Origin: Clostridia bacterium
Lineage (GTDB): Bacteria; Bacillota; Clostridia; Oscillospirales; Acutalibacteraceae
DNA length: 8,766 nt
NCBI GenBank assembly: GCA_024404065.1
Contig: JAKSQR010000056.1
Location: forward strand, 1 to 8,766
Reading direction: 5' to 3'
Part shown: positions 1 through 7,265 of the stretch, piece by piece
Layout: every line of letters starts with the position of its first letter
Numbering within the stretch: position 1 is the stretch's first letter
The notes under the pieces: model-generated
The model's database searches: none
What the model saw: the letters and a program-made list of their open reading frames with translations, nothing else
Told to the model about the DNA's origin: nothing
Translations under genes and position numbers: made by a program

Positions 1-146
1 ATCAGGGGAGTAATTGAGCTTGCATAACCTGAGGAGCGGATAAGGTAATTTACACCAGTTTCCTTATCTAAAAGTATCTGGTTTGTGCCGTCAAGTCCTG
101 CTGTTTCTGTGTAAATTATTTCAAATCTTCTGTCTTTCTTTTTCAT
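1..146 (-). CDS. Small DUF6440-like protein (partial, 3' end outside window)
   Basis: The gene reads leftward from an ATG at 146-144 and runs open for 48 codons to the window edge, so its C-terminus is missing. A GGAGGT ribosome binding site at 160-155 lies 8 nt upstream of the ATG. The protein begins MKKKDRRFEIIYTE and continues with a DKETGVNYLIRSSGYA stretch and then ITPL. A basic start, a beta-strand 'RFEIIY', then 'DKETGVNYL' and a Gly/Ser-rich 'TPL' segment resemble the short (about 60 residue) DUF6440 family of Firmicutes, which has no assigned function. No signal peptide or membrane segment is seen. The family match is from memory of the pattern; the coding call itself is well supported by the RBS and promoter. 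Confidence 0.75.
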   Translation of the reverse strand, partial: MKKKDRRFEIIYTETAGLDGTNQILLDKETGVNYLIRSSGYASSITPL

Positions 147-180
147 TATATTATACCTCCGTGGTTTATTTGTTGTGTTT

Positions 181-209
181 ATTATACTGCACAAATCAGA
201 AATAATAAA
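181..209 (-). promoter_or_regulatory. Promoter for the DUF6440-like gene
   Basis: On the minus strand a perfect TATAAT -10 box lies at 186-181, 21 nt ahead of the GGAGGT ribosome binding site. The -35 region at 209-204 (TTTATT, 17-bp spacer) matches the consensus poorly. Activity is inferred from the -10 box and its position only. Confidence 0.5.
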
Positions 210-227
210 CTGCTATACAGTAAAATT

Positions 228-246
228 AAGCAAATCTATTTTGCTT
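228..246. other. Short AT-rich hairpin in the gap after the GH127 gene
   Basis: The arms AAGCAAA (228-234) and TTTGCTT (240-246) are perfectly complementary around a 5-nt loop. Each strand has T-rich sequence beyond it. It could be a weak backup terminator behind the stronger hairpin at 262-290, or part of the region upstream of the leftmost gene. The stem has only two G-C pairs, so a role is uncertain. Confidence 0.3.
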
Positions 247-261
247 TTAAGGAGAAATAGC

Positions 262-290
262 AAACAGCCATCTTTATGGGATGGCTGTTT
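262..290 (-). terminator. Hairpin terminator after the GH127 gene
   Basis: An 11-bp perfect stem (AAACAGCCATC at 262-272 with GATGGCTGTTT at 280-290, 7-nt loop) begins 11 nt beyond the GH127 stop codon. On the minus strand the stem ends in TTT and is followed by GCTATTT, a weak U-tract. On the plus strand it is followed by a better run of Ts, but no plus-strand gene ends here. Its position makes it the likely GH127 terminator, possibly working in both directions. Confidence 0.7.
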
Positions 291-301
291 TTAATATGAG
301 A

Positions 302-2140
302 TTAGTCATGCCTGAACCATATAAGCATATCGCTTTCGCCGTTATTTGCAAAGGCATAATAGGGCAGCATGGTTATTTCTTTCTCAGTAACATCTGCAGG
401 GTCATAGTTTTTGTAAAGCTCATTGCAGGGCTTATCTTCATTTGCCTTTATAATTACCTTGTAACCATTTATTGAATCATCCCACTGAGTGCCTGCCTCA
501 AGAGGAGTTTTAATAGAAAGAGTGTTAAGCTTAATGCCATCATTAAGTACACTTTCAGCACAGTAAACAACAGGACCTCTGCAAACTGCAACTCTGCCAT
601 TATCAGAGTCAACCATGGGGTTCGCACAAACAAGCCTTGTTTTCATTTCAAAGTAGAAATCAAATACCTGCTCATCCTCAGTAACATCAAGGTAAGCATA
701 GCCTTTTTTAATATCAGTATTAAGCTTTTCGCCATTAAGTGAGGTATAGCTGCTCCATGCAGGGATTCTTACTGCAAATTTTTTACCCTTCATACCGCTT
801 ACGGTAAATCTTACACCGCCGTGAGCAGGGTAGCGGGTTTCCTGCTTAATTTTAATTCCGTCAAATTCAGTTTCGCTCTCCATATAGTGATGTGCATAAA
901 CCGTTGTATCATCCATTGAGTAAAGGAAATCACCTATTGAGGCAATCATACGGGATATGTTAGGTGGGCAGCAGCTGCAGTCAAATACTTCAATTCTCTG
1001 AGTGAGCAGATTTGCTCTTGATTCAAAGAATTTTTTGCTTGCGTTGTGGCGGTCAAGGTTAATCTCAAGAGGATTAACATAAAAGAAGGAGTGACCATCA
1101 AGTGAAACGCCTGCAAGGGAGTTATTGTATATTGTAATTTCAGCAGCGTCTGCATATTTTGAATCGGGCTCAATATTACTCATTCTGCGTGCAAAGAAGG
1201 CAAGGGCAATAGATGCGCAGGTTTCAGCATAAGCTACATCGTTTGGCAAAATAAAGTCGTCTGCAAATCTTTCGCCGTGTGCTGTTGCACCTACGCCGCC
1301 TGTAATATACATGCGTCTGAATACCGCTGAATCAAAGAGGGCATCGCAGGCATCAAAAAGCTCTTTATCGCCTGTTTCAAGGGCAAGGTCTGCCATACCG
1401 CAGTAAAGGTAAAGAGCACGCACAGAGTGACCTACTGCCTCTCTCTGCTTTCTTACAGGCAGATGAGTCTGGTCATAATCGTGACCAATCCAGTTTCTCT
1501 TCTGCTTATCATCCTTTTCAGTTGTGCCTCGTTTATCTATGAAATGCCTGCACATATCAAGATATTTTTTATCACGGGTAAGGTTATAAAGCTTAATAAG
1601 GGCAAGCTCTATTTCCTCGTGACCGGGGGTATTGAAAAGGGCAGAATCCTCTATGATAAAGCGCTTCTCAATATAGTCTATGTATTTTTTCATTATATTC
1701 AGCAGCTTATCCTTGCCGGTTGCATTGTAGTAGGCAACAGCTGCCTCAAGCAGATGACCTGCACAGTAAAGCTCGTGATTGTCACGGTTTGTAAATCTGT
1801 TTGCAGGCTCAACTACTGTATAGTAGGTGTTTATATAGCCATCCTCCCATTGATGAGCGGCAAGGTTATCAACTGCCTCATCAATTTTTGCTTCAAGATC
1901 CTTATCGGGCTCCATCTGTATTGTGTAGGCTGCAGCCTCAATCCACTTTGCAATATCTGAATCCCAGAAAATATGAGGTTTATGGGGCATACCCTCCTGC
2001 CACTCACATTTAAGGGAATCAAAACGCCCTGTATCGCTGAATCTGTCATAGATAGTAGGGATGGTGGCAGATTTATTTATATCGTTTCTGCTTTTCCAGA
2101 AACCGCCAAGCTTAACTTTATCAAAGGTAATTTGTTTCAT
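302..2140 (-). CDS. GH127 beta-L-arabinofuranosidase (DUF1680 family), cytoplasmic
   Basis: This 612-residue protein belongs to glycoside hydrolase family 127, whose characterised member HypBA1 of Bifidobacterium longum (about 658 residues) releases L-arabinose from beta-1,2-linked arabinofuranosyl units of plant hydroxyproline-rich glycoproteins. Visible key residues fit HypBA1: E290 in the HGERF motif (acid/base, Glu322 there), E306 and C308 in YAETCAS (zinc ligands Glu338 and Cys340), and C390-C391 in the CCPPN motif (Cys417, the nucleophile, and Cys418). The spacing between E290 and E306 is the same 16 residues as in HypBA1. The N-terminal two thirds should be the alpha/alpha-barrel, followed by beta-sandwich domains. 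No signal peptide is present, so it probably acts inside the cell on imported oligosaccharides. AGGAG at 2152-2148 lies 7 nt before the ATG. No transporter or arabinose gene is adjacent. GH127 includes other specificities, such as aceric-acid hydrolases acting on rhamnogalacturonan II, so the exact substrate is open. Confidence 0.93.
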   Translation of the reverse strand: MKQITFDKVKLGGFWKSRNDINKSATIPTIYDRFSDTGRFDSLKCEWQEGMPHKPHIFWDSDIAKWIEAAAYTIQMEPDKDLEAKIDEAVDNLAAHQWEDGYINTYYTVVEPANRFTNRDNHELYCAGHLLEAAVAYYNATGKDKLLNIMKKYIDYIEKRFIIEDSALFNTPGHEEIELALIKLYNLTRDKKYLDMCRHFIDKRGTTEKDDKQKRNWIGHDYDQTHLPVRKQREAVGHSVRALYLYCGMADLALETGDKELFDACDALFDSAVFRRMYITGGVGATAHGERFADDFILPNDVAYAETCASIALAFFARRMSNIEPDSKYADAAEITIYNNSLAGVSLDGHSFFYVNPLEINLDRHNASKKFFESRANLLTQRIEVFDCSCCPPNISRMIASIGDFLYSMDDTTVYAHHYMESETEFDGIKIKQETRYPAHGGVRFTVSGMKGKKFAVRIPAWSSYTSLNGEKLNTDIKKGYAYLDVTEDEQVFDFYFEMKTRLVCANPMVDSDNGRVAVCRGPVVYCAESVLNDGIKLNTLSIKTPLEAGTQWDDSINGYKVIIKANEDKPCNELYKNYDPADVTEKEITMLPYYAFANNGESDMLIWFRHD

Positions 2141-2163
2141 ATTTATACTCCTGATTTATTTTG

Positions 2164-2194
2164 AAAAAGGCGAATGCCCTTTGGGACATTCGCC
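2164..2194 (-). terminator. Rho-independent terminator of the gltX-glnS-membrane protein operon
   Basis: On the minus strand the 8-bp stem GGCGAATG (2194-2187) / CATTCGCC (2176-2169) is extended by a partly paired CCC/GGG near the loop and is followed directly by TTTTT (2168-2164). It starts 7 nt after the stop codon of the membrane-protein gene. Stem, U-run and position are all typical of an intrinsic terminator. It lies only 24 nt upstream of the start codon of the GH127 gene. Confidence 0.88.
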
Positions 2195-2201
2195 GTAATT
2201 A

Positions 2202-2966
2202 TTATGCGCTTGCTTTAGCTTCCTTTTTGGCAGCCTTTTTCTTTGCTCTTGCTTCCTTCTTTGCAAGTGCCTTTGCTTTTTCTTTTTCTTTCTCTTCCTT
2301 TGCCTTAGGGTCACCAAGGTCTGCAAGGAAGAAGATTACAGTCCAGCAAACAACTGCGATAAACACAAAAAGTACAGCATTCTGTGCGCCTGCAAATGTT
2401 ACAAGCACTGAAACTGCTGCGCTGGCAGCAAAGCCTAAAAGCTGAGCAAAGACGCCGCTGTCTATAATCTGGTCTACAATGTAGTCAATTATGTTAACCT
2501 GGTTATGATATACGCTCATGCTCATTGAATTGAATGAAACAATCATAGCAACTACTGCAGCAATACCTACAATACCAGCAATAAACATAGGCAGGTGCTT
2601 ATTAGAGCAGCAGGACCATATAACAATAAAGAGTGCAGTAATAAGAATAAGAGCAAAGCTTACTAAGAAAACAACAATTCTTACATTAAGTGGAGCAAAT
2701 TCCTTTGGCCATAAAAAAGGGCCGTCGTGCTTAAACTGAAGCAGGGTGGAGAGCTCATCCTTGCCATTGAAAATATCAAAAAGTCTTTTAATTGAGAAAT
2801 ACTCTTCAATTGCTATACCCTGTGTGCCATTTTGTGAAATGGATTCAATAATACCGGAAAGCTTATCGGTTGTACCGATTCTCAGTATAAAGAAGTCCAT
2901 AAAAAACATCATGGGGAAAACGGCAATGCCTAAAAGAGCATTAACTATACGATATACGGCTTTCAT
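2202..2966 (-). CDS. Multi-pass membrane protein with Lys/Ala-rich cytoplasmic tail, function unknown
   Basis: I do not recognise this 254-residue protein. Hydrophobic segments are seen at about residues 7-28, 96-119, 126-145, 173-193 and 196-215, so four or five membrane passes are likely. A soluble loop of about 65 residues (30-95) separates the first two. Residues 221-254 form a highly charged, low-complexity tail: 14 Lys, 1 Arg, 6 Glu and 11 Ala in 34 residues, net about +9, probably helical and expected on the cytoplasmic side. The start is set by AGGA at 2980-2977, 10 nt before the ATG. The gene starts 24 bp after the glnS stop and ends at a strong terminator, so it is probably the last gene of the gltX-glnS operon. 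No catalytic motif is visible. The tail could bind acidic lipids or RNA, but that is conjecture. Confidence 0.85.
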   Translation of the reverse strand: MKAVYRIVNALLGIAVFPMMFFMDFFILRIGTTDKLSGIIESISQNGTQGIAIEEYFSIKRLFDIFNGKDELSTLLQFKHDGPFLWPKEFAPLNVRIVVFLVSFALILITALFIVIWSCCSNKHLPMFIAGIVGIAAVVAMIVSFNSMSMSVYHNQVNIIDYIVDQIIDSGVFAQLLGFAASAAVSVLVTFAGAQNAVLFVFIAVVCWTVIFFLADLGDPKAKEEKEKEKAKALAKKEARAKKKAAKKEAKASA

Positions 2967-2990
2967 ATTTTTAACATCCTTTTTATTAGA

Positions 2991-4643
2991 TTACTTCCAG
3001 GAGCTGTTGAGAGCAACTGTACGGTTAAATACGGGCTTATCAGGTGTAGAGGTTTTATCCACACAGAAGTAGCCCTGTCTCATAAACTGGAAGGTGTCGC
3101 CGGGCTTTGCATCCCTGAGACCGCCCTCAACAAGACAGCCTTCAAGAATTTCAAGTGAATTGGGGTTAAGGTTATCAAGGTAGCTGACATTCTCATCACC
3201 TGCAGGGTTTTCTGTGTTGAAAAGTCTGTCATAAAGTCTGATCTCACAGGGGAAGCTGTCTGCGCTTACCCAGTGAAGTGTGCCCTTAACCTTTCTGCCG
3301 TCAGGTGAGTCGCCGCCCTTTGTAGCAGGGTCATAGGTGCAGTGAAGGCAGGTAACATTGCCCTCATCATCTGTATCGTAGCCTGTGCAGGTTACAAAGT
3401 AAGCACCCTTAAGGCGTACCTCATTGCCGGGGTAAAGTCTGAAGTATTTCTTAACAGGCTCAATCATAAAGTCATCCTGCTCAACGTAAATCTCTTTTGA
3501 GAATTTAACAATACGCTTGCCGAGCTCAGGCTTATCAGGATTATTCTCAACCTCAATCTCTTCAACCTGACCGTCAGGATAGTTATCAATTATTACCTTT
3601 AAGGGGCGAAGCACTGCCATAGCTCTGGGAGTGTTTGCATTAAGGTTATCTCTTACACAGCTTTCAAGCAGACCGTAGTCAACTACGCTGTAAGCCTTTG
3701 AAACACCGATTTTATTGATGAAATCTCTGATAGCTGCTGCGGGGTAGCCTCTTCTGCGCATACCGCAGAGGGTTGCCATACGGGGGTCATCCCAGCCGTC
3801 AACAATGCCTGTTTTAACCATCTCAAGGCACTTTCTCTTGGAGGTTACACAGTAGTTAAGGTTAAGGCGGGCAAACTCAATCTGTCTTGGTGGCTCCTCA
3901 AAGCCGATTTCGTTAATAAACCAATCATAAAGAGGTCTGTGGTTTTCAAACTCAAGTGAGCAAAGTGAGTAGGTTACACCCTCCCTTGCGTCTGAAAGGG
4001 GATGAGCAAAGTCATACATGGGGTAAACACACCACTTATCACCAGTCTGATGGTGGCTGATATGAGCAATTCTGTAAATAACAGGGTCTCTCATATTGAT
4101 GTTAGGTGAGCTCATATCAATTTTTGCTCTCAGGGTCTTTTCGCCATCTTTGAATTCGCCCTTTGTCATTCTTTCAAATAAATCAAGGTTTTCTTCAATG
4201 GAGCGGTCCCTGTAAGGGCTGTTTTTACCGGGCTCAGTAAGAGTGCCTCTGTACTCTCTCATCTCGTCAGCGGTAAGGTCACAAACAAATGCCTTGCCCT
4301 TTTTGATGAGCTTAATAGCACATTCATAAATAAAATCAAAATAGCTGGAAGCATAAAGGCAGTCATTCCACTTGTAGCCAAGCCATTCAATATCCTCTTT
4401 AATAGCCTCAACATATTCAACGTCCTCTTTTGAAGGGTTTGTATCATCAAGGCGGAGGTTACAAAGGCCGTTGTACTTTTCAGCTGTGCTGAAGTCTATG
4501 CAGATAGCCTTTGCATGGCCGATGTGAAGATAGCCGTTTGGCTCTGGGGGAAATCTTGTCTGAATACGGGTATTTCTGCCTGCGGCTAAATCCTCGTCAA
4601 TAAAGTCATGTATAAAATTTGATGTTACGTTTATTTCGTCCAT
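2991..4643 (-). CDS. glnS: Glutaminyl-tRNA synthetase (GlnRS), class I
   Basis: The 550-residue protein attaches glutamine to tRNA(Gln) with ATP in the cytoplasm. It is similar to E. coli GlnRS (about 554 residues) along its whole length. The ATP-binding HIGH motif is at H40-H43 in [14 protein letters not shown]. The KMSKS-type loop is VTSKR at 266-270, where E. coli has MSKR. D66 in the LDDTNP motif and Y210 in YPMYDF match the E. coli residues Asp66 and Tyr211, which help recognise glutamine. [18 protein letters not shown] and WDDPRM are also GlnRS-typical. The anticodon-binding beta-barrels fill the C-terminal third, ending in a GYFCVD...FNRTV segment. AGGA at 4655-4652 lies 8 nt before the ATG. 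The gene follows gltX by 18 bp, so the two are almost surely one transcript. Many Gram-positive bacteria lack GlnRS and use the GatCAB amidotransferase route, so its presence is a real trait of this lineage. Confidence 0.98.
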   Translation of the reverse strand: MDEINVTSNFIHDFIDEDLAAGRNTRIQTRFPPEPNGYLHIGHAKAICIDFSTAEKYNGLCNLRLDDTNPSKEDVEYVEAIKEDIEWLGYKWNDCLYASSYFDFIYECAIKLIKKGKAFVCDLTADEMREYRGTLTEPGKNSPYRDRSIEENLDLFERMTKGEFKDGEKTLRAKIDMSSPNINMRDPVIYRIAHISHHQTGDKWCVYPMYDFAHPLSDAREGVTYSLCSLEFENHRPLYDWFINEIGFEEPPRQIEFARLNLNYCVTSKRKCLEMVKTGIVDGWDDPRMATLCGMRRRGYPAAAIRDFINKIGVSKAYSVVDYGLLESCVRDNLNANTPRAMAVLRPLKVIIDNYPDGQVEEIEVENNPDKPELGKRIVKFSKEIYVEQDDFMIEPVKKYFRLYPGNEVRLKGAYFVTCTGYDTDDEGNVTCLHCTYDPATKGGDSPDGRKVKGTLHWVSADSFPCEIRLYDRLFNTENPAGDENVSYLDNLNPNSLEILEGCLVEGGLRDAKPGDTFQFMRQGYFCVDKTSTPDKPVFNRTVALNSSWK

Positions 4644-4661
4644 GGGTACTGTCCTTTCGGT

Positions 4662-6323
4662 TTATTTCCAGCTGTCTGCTGCATCCTGAAGCCTTGCCTT
4701 TATTTCGTCCTCACCAAGTAAAGCCATAATGGAGTAAAGGTCAGGAGTGTTTCTGCGGGATGTAAGGGCAATTCTGATAACGGTGGAAACATCACCAACA
4801 TGGCCCTTATAAGCATCAGGATTTTTCTTGTATTCTTTTACGTTAGGTGTAAAGCCGAGAGGCTCACACATATCTTTAATGCGGCCAAACCACATATCCT
4901 TATCGTCATTAAGGTCAAAGCTCTGAGCATAGCAGTTTACTATAGCTACAGCGTCCTCCTTGCTGATATTCTCAGGCAGGGTATAGTCCTTAACATAGTA
5001 TTTATCAAAGAAGTAGGAGATATAATCCTTAACCTCATTCCACTTTGATATATCCTTACGTGGCTTTGGATTTTCACGGTCTATGTTAAGTATTGCAACG
5101 GAGCGCTGGGCATCTGCTGAAAGCTCATTGTAAAACTCAGTATCGTAAGCCTGTGCCCACTGAGCAACACGGTCATAAACCTCCTGTGCCTTCATAAGTG
5201 AGATAACATTCTTACTTACGTCGGTAAGCTTTACAAGGTCAAAAAGGCAACCGCTTGAGCTCATCTTCTTAAGGTTAAATGGGTAATCCATTGCAGGCAC
5301 TGTGGGGTTAGCCCTGCGCCAATCCTCAAAGCCTGAGCTGATAATTGTAAGAAGGTACTCAATAAGGCTCTCCTTGGGGAAGCCCTCCTCTACAAAGTAG
5401 CTTACTGCTGCTTCAGGGTCCTTTCTCTTTGAAAGCTTACGCTTATCTCCGGTTTCCTCATCTATCTTCATAACCTGTGGTGTGTGTGCATACTTTGGCA
5501 CCTTGAAGCCACAAGCCTTGAAAAGAGCAATGTGCTTGGGTACGGATGAAATCCATTCCTCAGCTCTTATAACGTGTGTGGTGTGCATAAAGTGGTCATC
5601 ACAGGTGTGAGCAAAGTGATAGGTAGGTATGCCGTCAGATTTGAGAAGCACCTCATCTATTATATTTTCAGGCATTTCAATTTTGCCTCTGATAACATCC
5701 TCAAAGAAGATTCGCTTATCCTCGCTGCCATCACTGCGGAAGCGGAGCACCCACTTTTCGCCTGCGGCGATTTTAGCCTCAATCTCTTCTAAGGTAAGGT
5801 CACGGCACTTTGCATATTTACCAAAGTAGCCTCTTATAAGTGCGCCCTCAGCCTCCTGCTTTTCACGAAGGGCTGTAAGCTCATCTGCTGTGCAGAAGCA
5901 AGGGTAGGCAAGGCCTTTGAGTATAAGGCTCTTTGCGATTGTCTGGTAAATCTCAACTCTCTTGCTCTGTGTGTAGGGGCCGTAGTCACCTGCCTCTGTG
6001 CCGAAGCCTGTAACGCCCTCCTTAAAGCTTACACCAAAGGTAGCAAGGCCATTAGTGATAGCTGAAACACCATCATCTATTTCACGTTTTTTATCTGTAT
6101 CCTCTACTCTTAAATAAGCTGAGCCGCCTGAAACCTTAGCGGTCATCTGGTTTATGATAGCCTGAAATAATCCGCCGATATGAAGGTAGCCTGTGGGTGA
6201 GGGGGCAAAACGGGTAACCCTTGCCCCTTCGGGAAGGTTGCGGGCAGGATACATTTCCTCATAATATTCAGGGGTCTTATCTATATCAGGAAGCAGCAAA
6301 TCTGCTAATTTCTGGTAGTCCAT
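4662..6323 (-). CDS. gltX: Glutamyl-tRNA synthetase (GluRS), class I, with N-terminal extension
   Basis: The 553-residue enzyme charges tRNA(Glu) with glutamate. The HIGH motif appears as HIGG at 48-51 within FAPSPTGYLHIGG, and the KMSKS loop as KLSKR at 296-300. FAPSPTG plus HIGG, rather than PPEPNG plus HIGH, separates GluRS from GlnRS. It is longer than E. coli GluRS (471 residues): about 35 residues precede the catalytic core, a form I associate with clostridial enzymes. A possible zinc-binding stretch has C142, C144 and C173, but position 175 is Asp where E. coli has His127. The C-terminal helical anticodon-binding region runs from about residue 380. AGGAG at 6334-6330 lies 6 nt before the ATG. 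It is the first gene of the operon with glnS. Since a GlnRS is present, it is probably specific for tRNA(Glu), but that cannot be read from sequence alone. Confidence 0.97.
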   Translation of the reverse strand: MDYQKLADLLLPDIDKTPEYYEEMYPARNLPEGARVTRFAPSPTGYLHIGGLFQAIINQMTAKVSGGSAYLRVEDTDKKREIDDGVSAITNGLATFGVSFKEGVTGFGTEAGDYGPYTQSKRVEIYQTIAKSLILKGLAYPCFCTADELTALREKQEAEGALIRGYFGKYAKCRDLTLEEIEAKIAAGEKWVLRFRSDGSEDKRIFFEDVIRGKIEMPENIIDEVLLKSDGIPTYHFAHTCDDHFMHTTHVIRAEEWISSVPKHIALFKACGFKVPKYAHTPQVMKIDEETGDKRKLSKRKDPEAAVSYFVEEGFPKESLIEYLLTIISSGFEDWRRANPTVPAMDYPFNLKKMSSSGCLFDLVKLTDVSKNVISLMKAQEVYDRVAQWAQAYDTEFYNELSADAQRSVAILNIDRENPKPRKDISKWNEVKDYISYFFDKYYVKDYTLPENISKEDAVAIVNCYAQSFDLNDDKDMWFGRIKDMCEPLGFTPNVKEYKKNPDAYKGHVGDVSTVIRIALTSRRNTPDLYSIMALLGEDEIKARLQDAADSWK

Positions 6324-6374
6324 AATTTTCTCCTTCTATGACACAATCTGCCATTATATAAAAATACATAATAG

Positions 6375-6403
6375 ATTATATAATAAAATAATGGAATATA
6401 CAA
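6375..6403 (-). promoter_or_regulatory. Promoter of the gltX-glnS operon
   Basis: On the minus strand TTGTAT (6403-6398) and a perfect TATAAT (6380-6375) are 17 bp apart. The predicted transcript starts near 6368, with a leader of about 45 nt. A second TATAAT at 6358-6353 has no good -35 box. The leader is too short for a T-box riboswitch. The -35 box falls in the spacer of an inverted repeat. Confidence 0.6.
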
Positions 6404-6414
6404 CCATTATTTTA
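6384..6414. repeat. 11-bp perfect inverted repeat, candidate operator
   Basis: TAAAATAATGG (6384-6394) and CCATTATTTTA (6404-6414) are exact reverse complements with a 9-bp spacer; the half-site centres are about two helical turns (20 bp) apart. The spacer holds the -35 hexamer of the gltX promoter, and the repeat's left arm extends toward its -10 box. This arrangement is typical of a site for a dimeric regulator. It is not followed by a clean T-run in either direction, so a terminator is less likely. No regulator is identified. Confidence 0.55.
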
Positions 6415-6447
6415 AAATTGCAGCAATAAAATTGTAGTGTGAAACTG

Positions 6448-6476
6448 TTGAAAACAACAACATAATATGATAAATT
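6448..6476 (+). promoter_or_regulatory. Promoter of the zinc-ribbon gene
   Basis: TTGAAA (6448-6453, 5 of 6 to consensus) is followed after 17 bp by TAAATT (6471-6476, 4 of 6), with a TG at 6468-6469 giving an extended -10. Transcription would start near 6483. This lies after the upstream in-frame ATG at 6467 and before the strong RBS at 6498, supporting translation from 6509. Confidence 0.55.
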
Positions 6477-6497
6477 TATTCTCAGATAAACCAAAGC

Positions 6498-6502
6498 GGA
6501 GG
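6498..6502 (+). promoter_or_regulatory. Ribosome binding site fixing the zinc-ribbon start at 6509
   Basis: GGAGG sits 6 nt before the ATG at 6509. The in-frame ATG 14 codons upstream (6467) has no purine-rich site ahead of it and lies within the predicted promoter, so the downstream start is preferred. Confidence 0.85.
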
Positions 6503-6508
6503 AATAAG

Positions 6509-7258
6509 ATGGACATAACTTCTTTGACTTGCCCTAATTGCGGAGCGACACTTAGTGTAAAAGCATCCGACCGCAATATTGTGTGTGAATACTGCGAGAG
6601 CAGATTTGTGATTGGTGATTTTGCGGAGAATATATTTGATAATACTGACGAGGCGGAAAAAGTGCGTCAGCTTATTGAGCCACTTACAAAGCTTGAAACT
6701 GCAAGGGCGCAGCTTATGTTTGTTGAAAAAAGATGGGCAGAAACTGCACAGCAGAGAAAATATGAATCACTGCTTGATAAAAAATGGAGTCCCTTTGCTT
6801 TCGGCGGCATAATACTTGTAATTTCACTTTTGGTTACAAGCAAGACTAATACAGATGTTTTCTCATCAGCAATGGAAACCGTAGCAGATATAGCCTTTTC
6901 CGTATTCACATTTATTGTGGCAAGTCTTTTATTCAAGCCCTTATATAAGCTTGTTTCGTGGGATGATAATCAGCTTGCAGATGAGAGGGAAACTCTTAAA
7001 AGCACCATGAGGCGCATAAATGAATTAAATGATTTTTCTATCCTGCCTGAAAATTACCGCACAAAGGCAGGGGCAATAGCAATACATAACGAAATGGTAA
7101 AAGACCCACGCCTCAGTATTGAGCAGGCGGTTAAAGAAATTGAAAGTAAAAAGCCTGAGAAAGCGGCAGTTAATCCATACAAAGCACCTGATATAAAAAC
7201 AGATGGCGAGATTATTGGAGAGGTTGCAAAGGATATATTGAAAAATATGCTTAAATAA
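6509..7258 (+). CDS. Zinc-ribbon protein with two membrane segments, function unknown
   Basis: The 249-residue protein opens with a zinc ribbon: C8 and C11 in TCPNCGATL, and C26 and C29 in VCEYCESRF, a spacing typical of rubredoxin-like or TFIIB-like ribbons in small Firmicutes proteins. Residues 45-90 are charged and probably helical. Two hydrophobic segments follow at about 96-112 and 126-147, joined by a short loop, so both termini should be on the same side. Since the zinc ribbon is expected in the cytoplasm, the C-terminus would be there too. Residues 150-215 are again helical and charged, and the last 30 residues are Lys/Pro-rich with a weakly hydrophobic end. It has its own promoter, stands divergent to gltX, and ends at a hairpin terminator. 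Many such 'zinc ribbon plus membrane' proteins exist in Clostridia without a known role, and none is assigned here. Confidence 0.87.
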   Translation: MDITSLTCPNCGATLSVKASDRNIVCEYCESRFVIGDFAENIFDNTDEAEKVRQLIEPLTKLETARAQLMFVEKRWAETAQQRKYESLLDKKWSPFAFGGIILVISLLVTSKTNTDVFSSAMETVADIAFSVFTFIVASLLFKPLYKLVSWDDNQLADERETLKSTMRRINELNDFSILPENYRTKAGAIAIHNEMVKDPRLSIEQAVKEIESKKPEKAAVNPYKAPDIKTDGEIIGEVAKDILKNMLK

Positions 7259-7265
7259 CAGAAAT

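Noticed and set aside
1427..1960. A long plus-strand open frame (177 codons) opposite the GH127 gene
   Set aside because: It is antisense to a gene with intact catalytic motifs, its hydrophobic Cys/Ile-rich product looks like no protein family, and there is no promoter or clear RBS. It is a by-product of codon use on the other strand.
2205..2306. The purine-rich low-complexity stretch as a tandem DNA repeat
   Set aside because: It is explained by Lys, Glu and Ala codons of the membrane protein's tail; no exact repeat unit recurs at a fixed period.
4662..4700. GluRS and GlnRS both end in Ser-Trp-Lys, suggesting a shared C-terminal signal
   Set aside because: GlnRS enzymes commonly end close to a Trp after the last beta-strand, and three shared residues can arise by chance. 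It is not enough to claim a signal.
6324..6374. A T-box or other amino-acid riboswitch ahead of gltX
   Set aside because: The predicted leader is about 45 nt and AT-rich, with no specifier stem or T-box sequence. A T-box leader needs roughly 150 nt or more.
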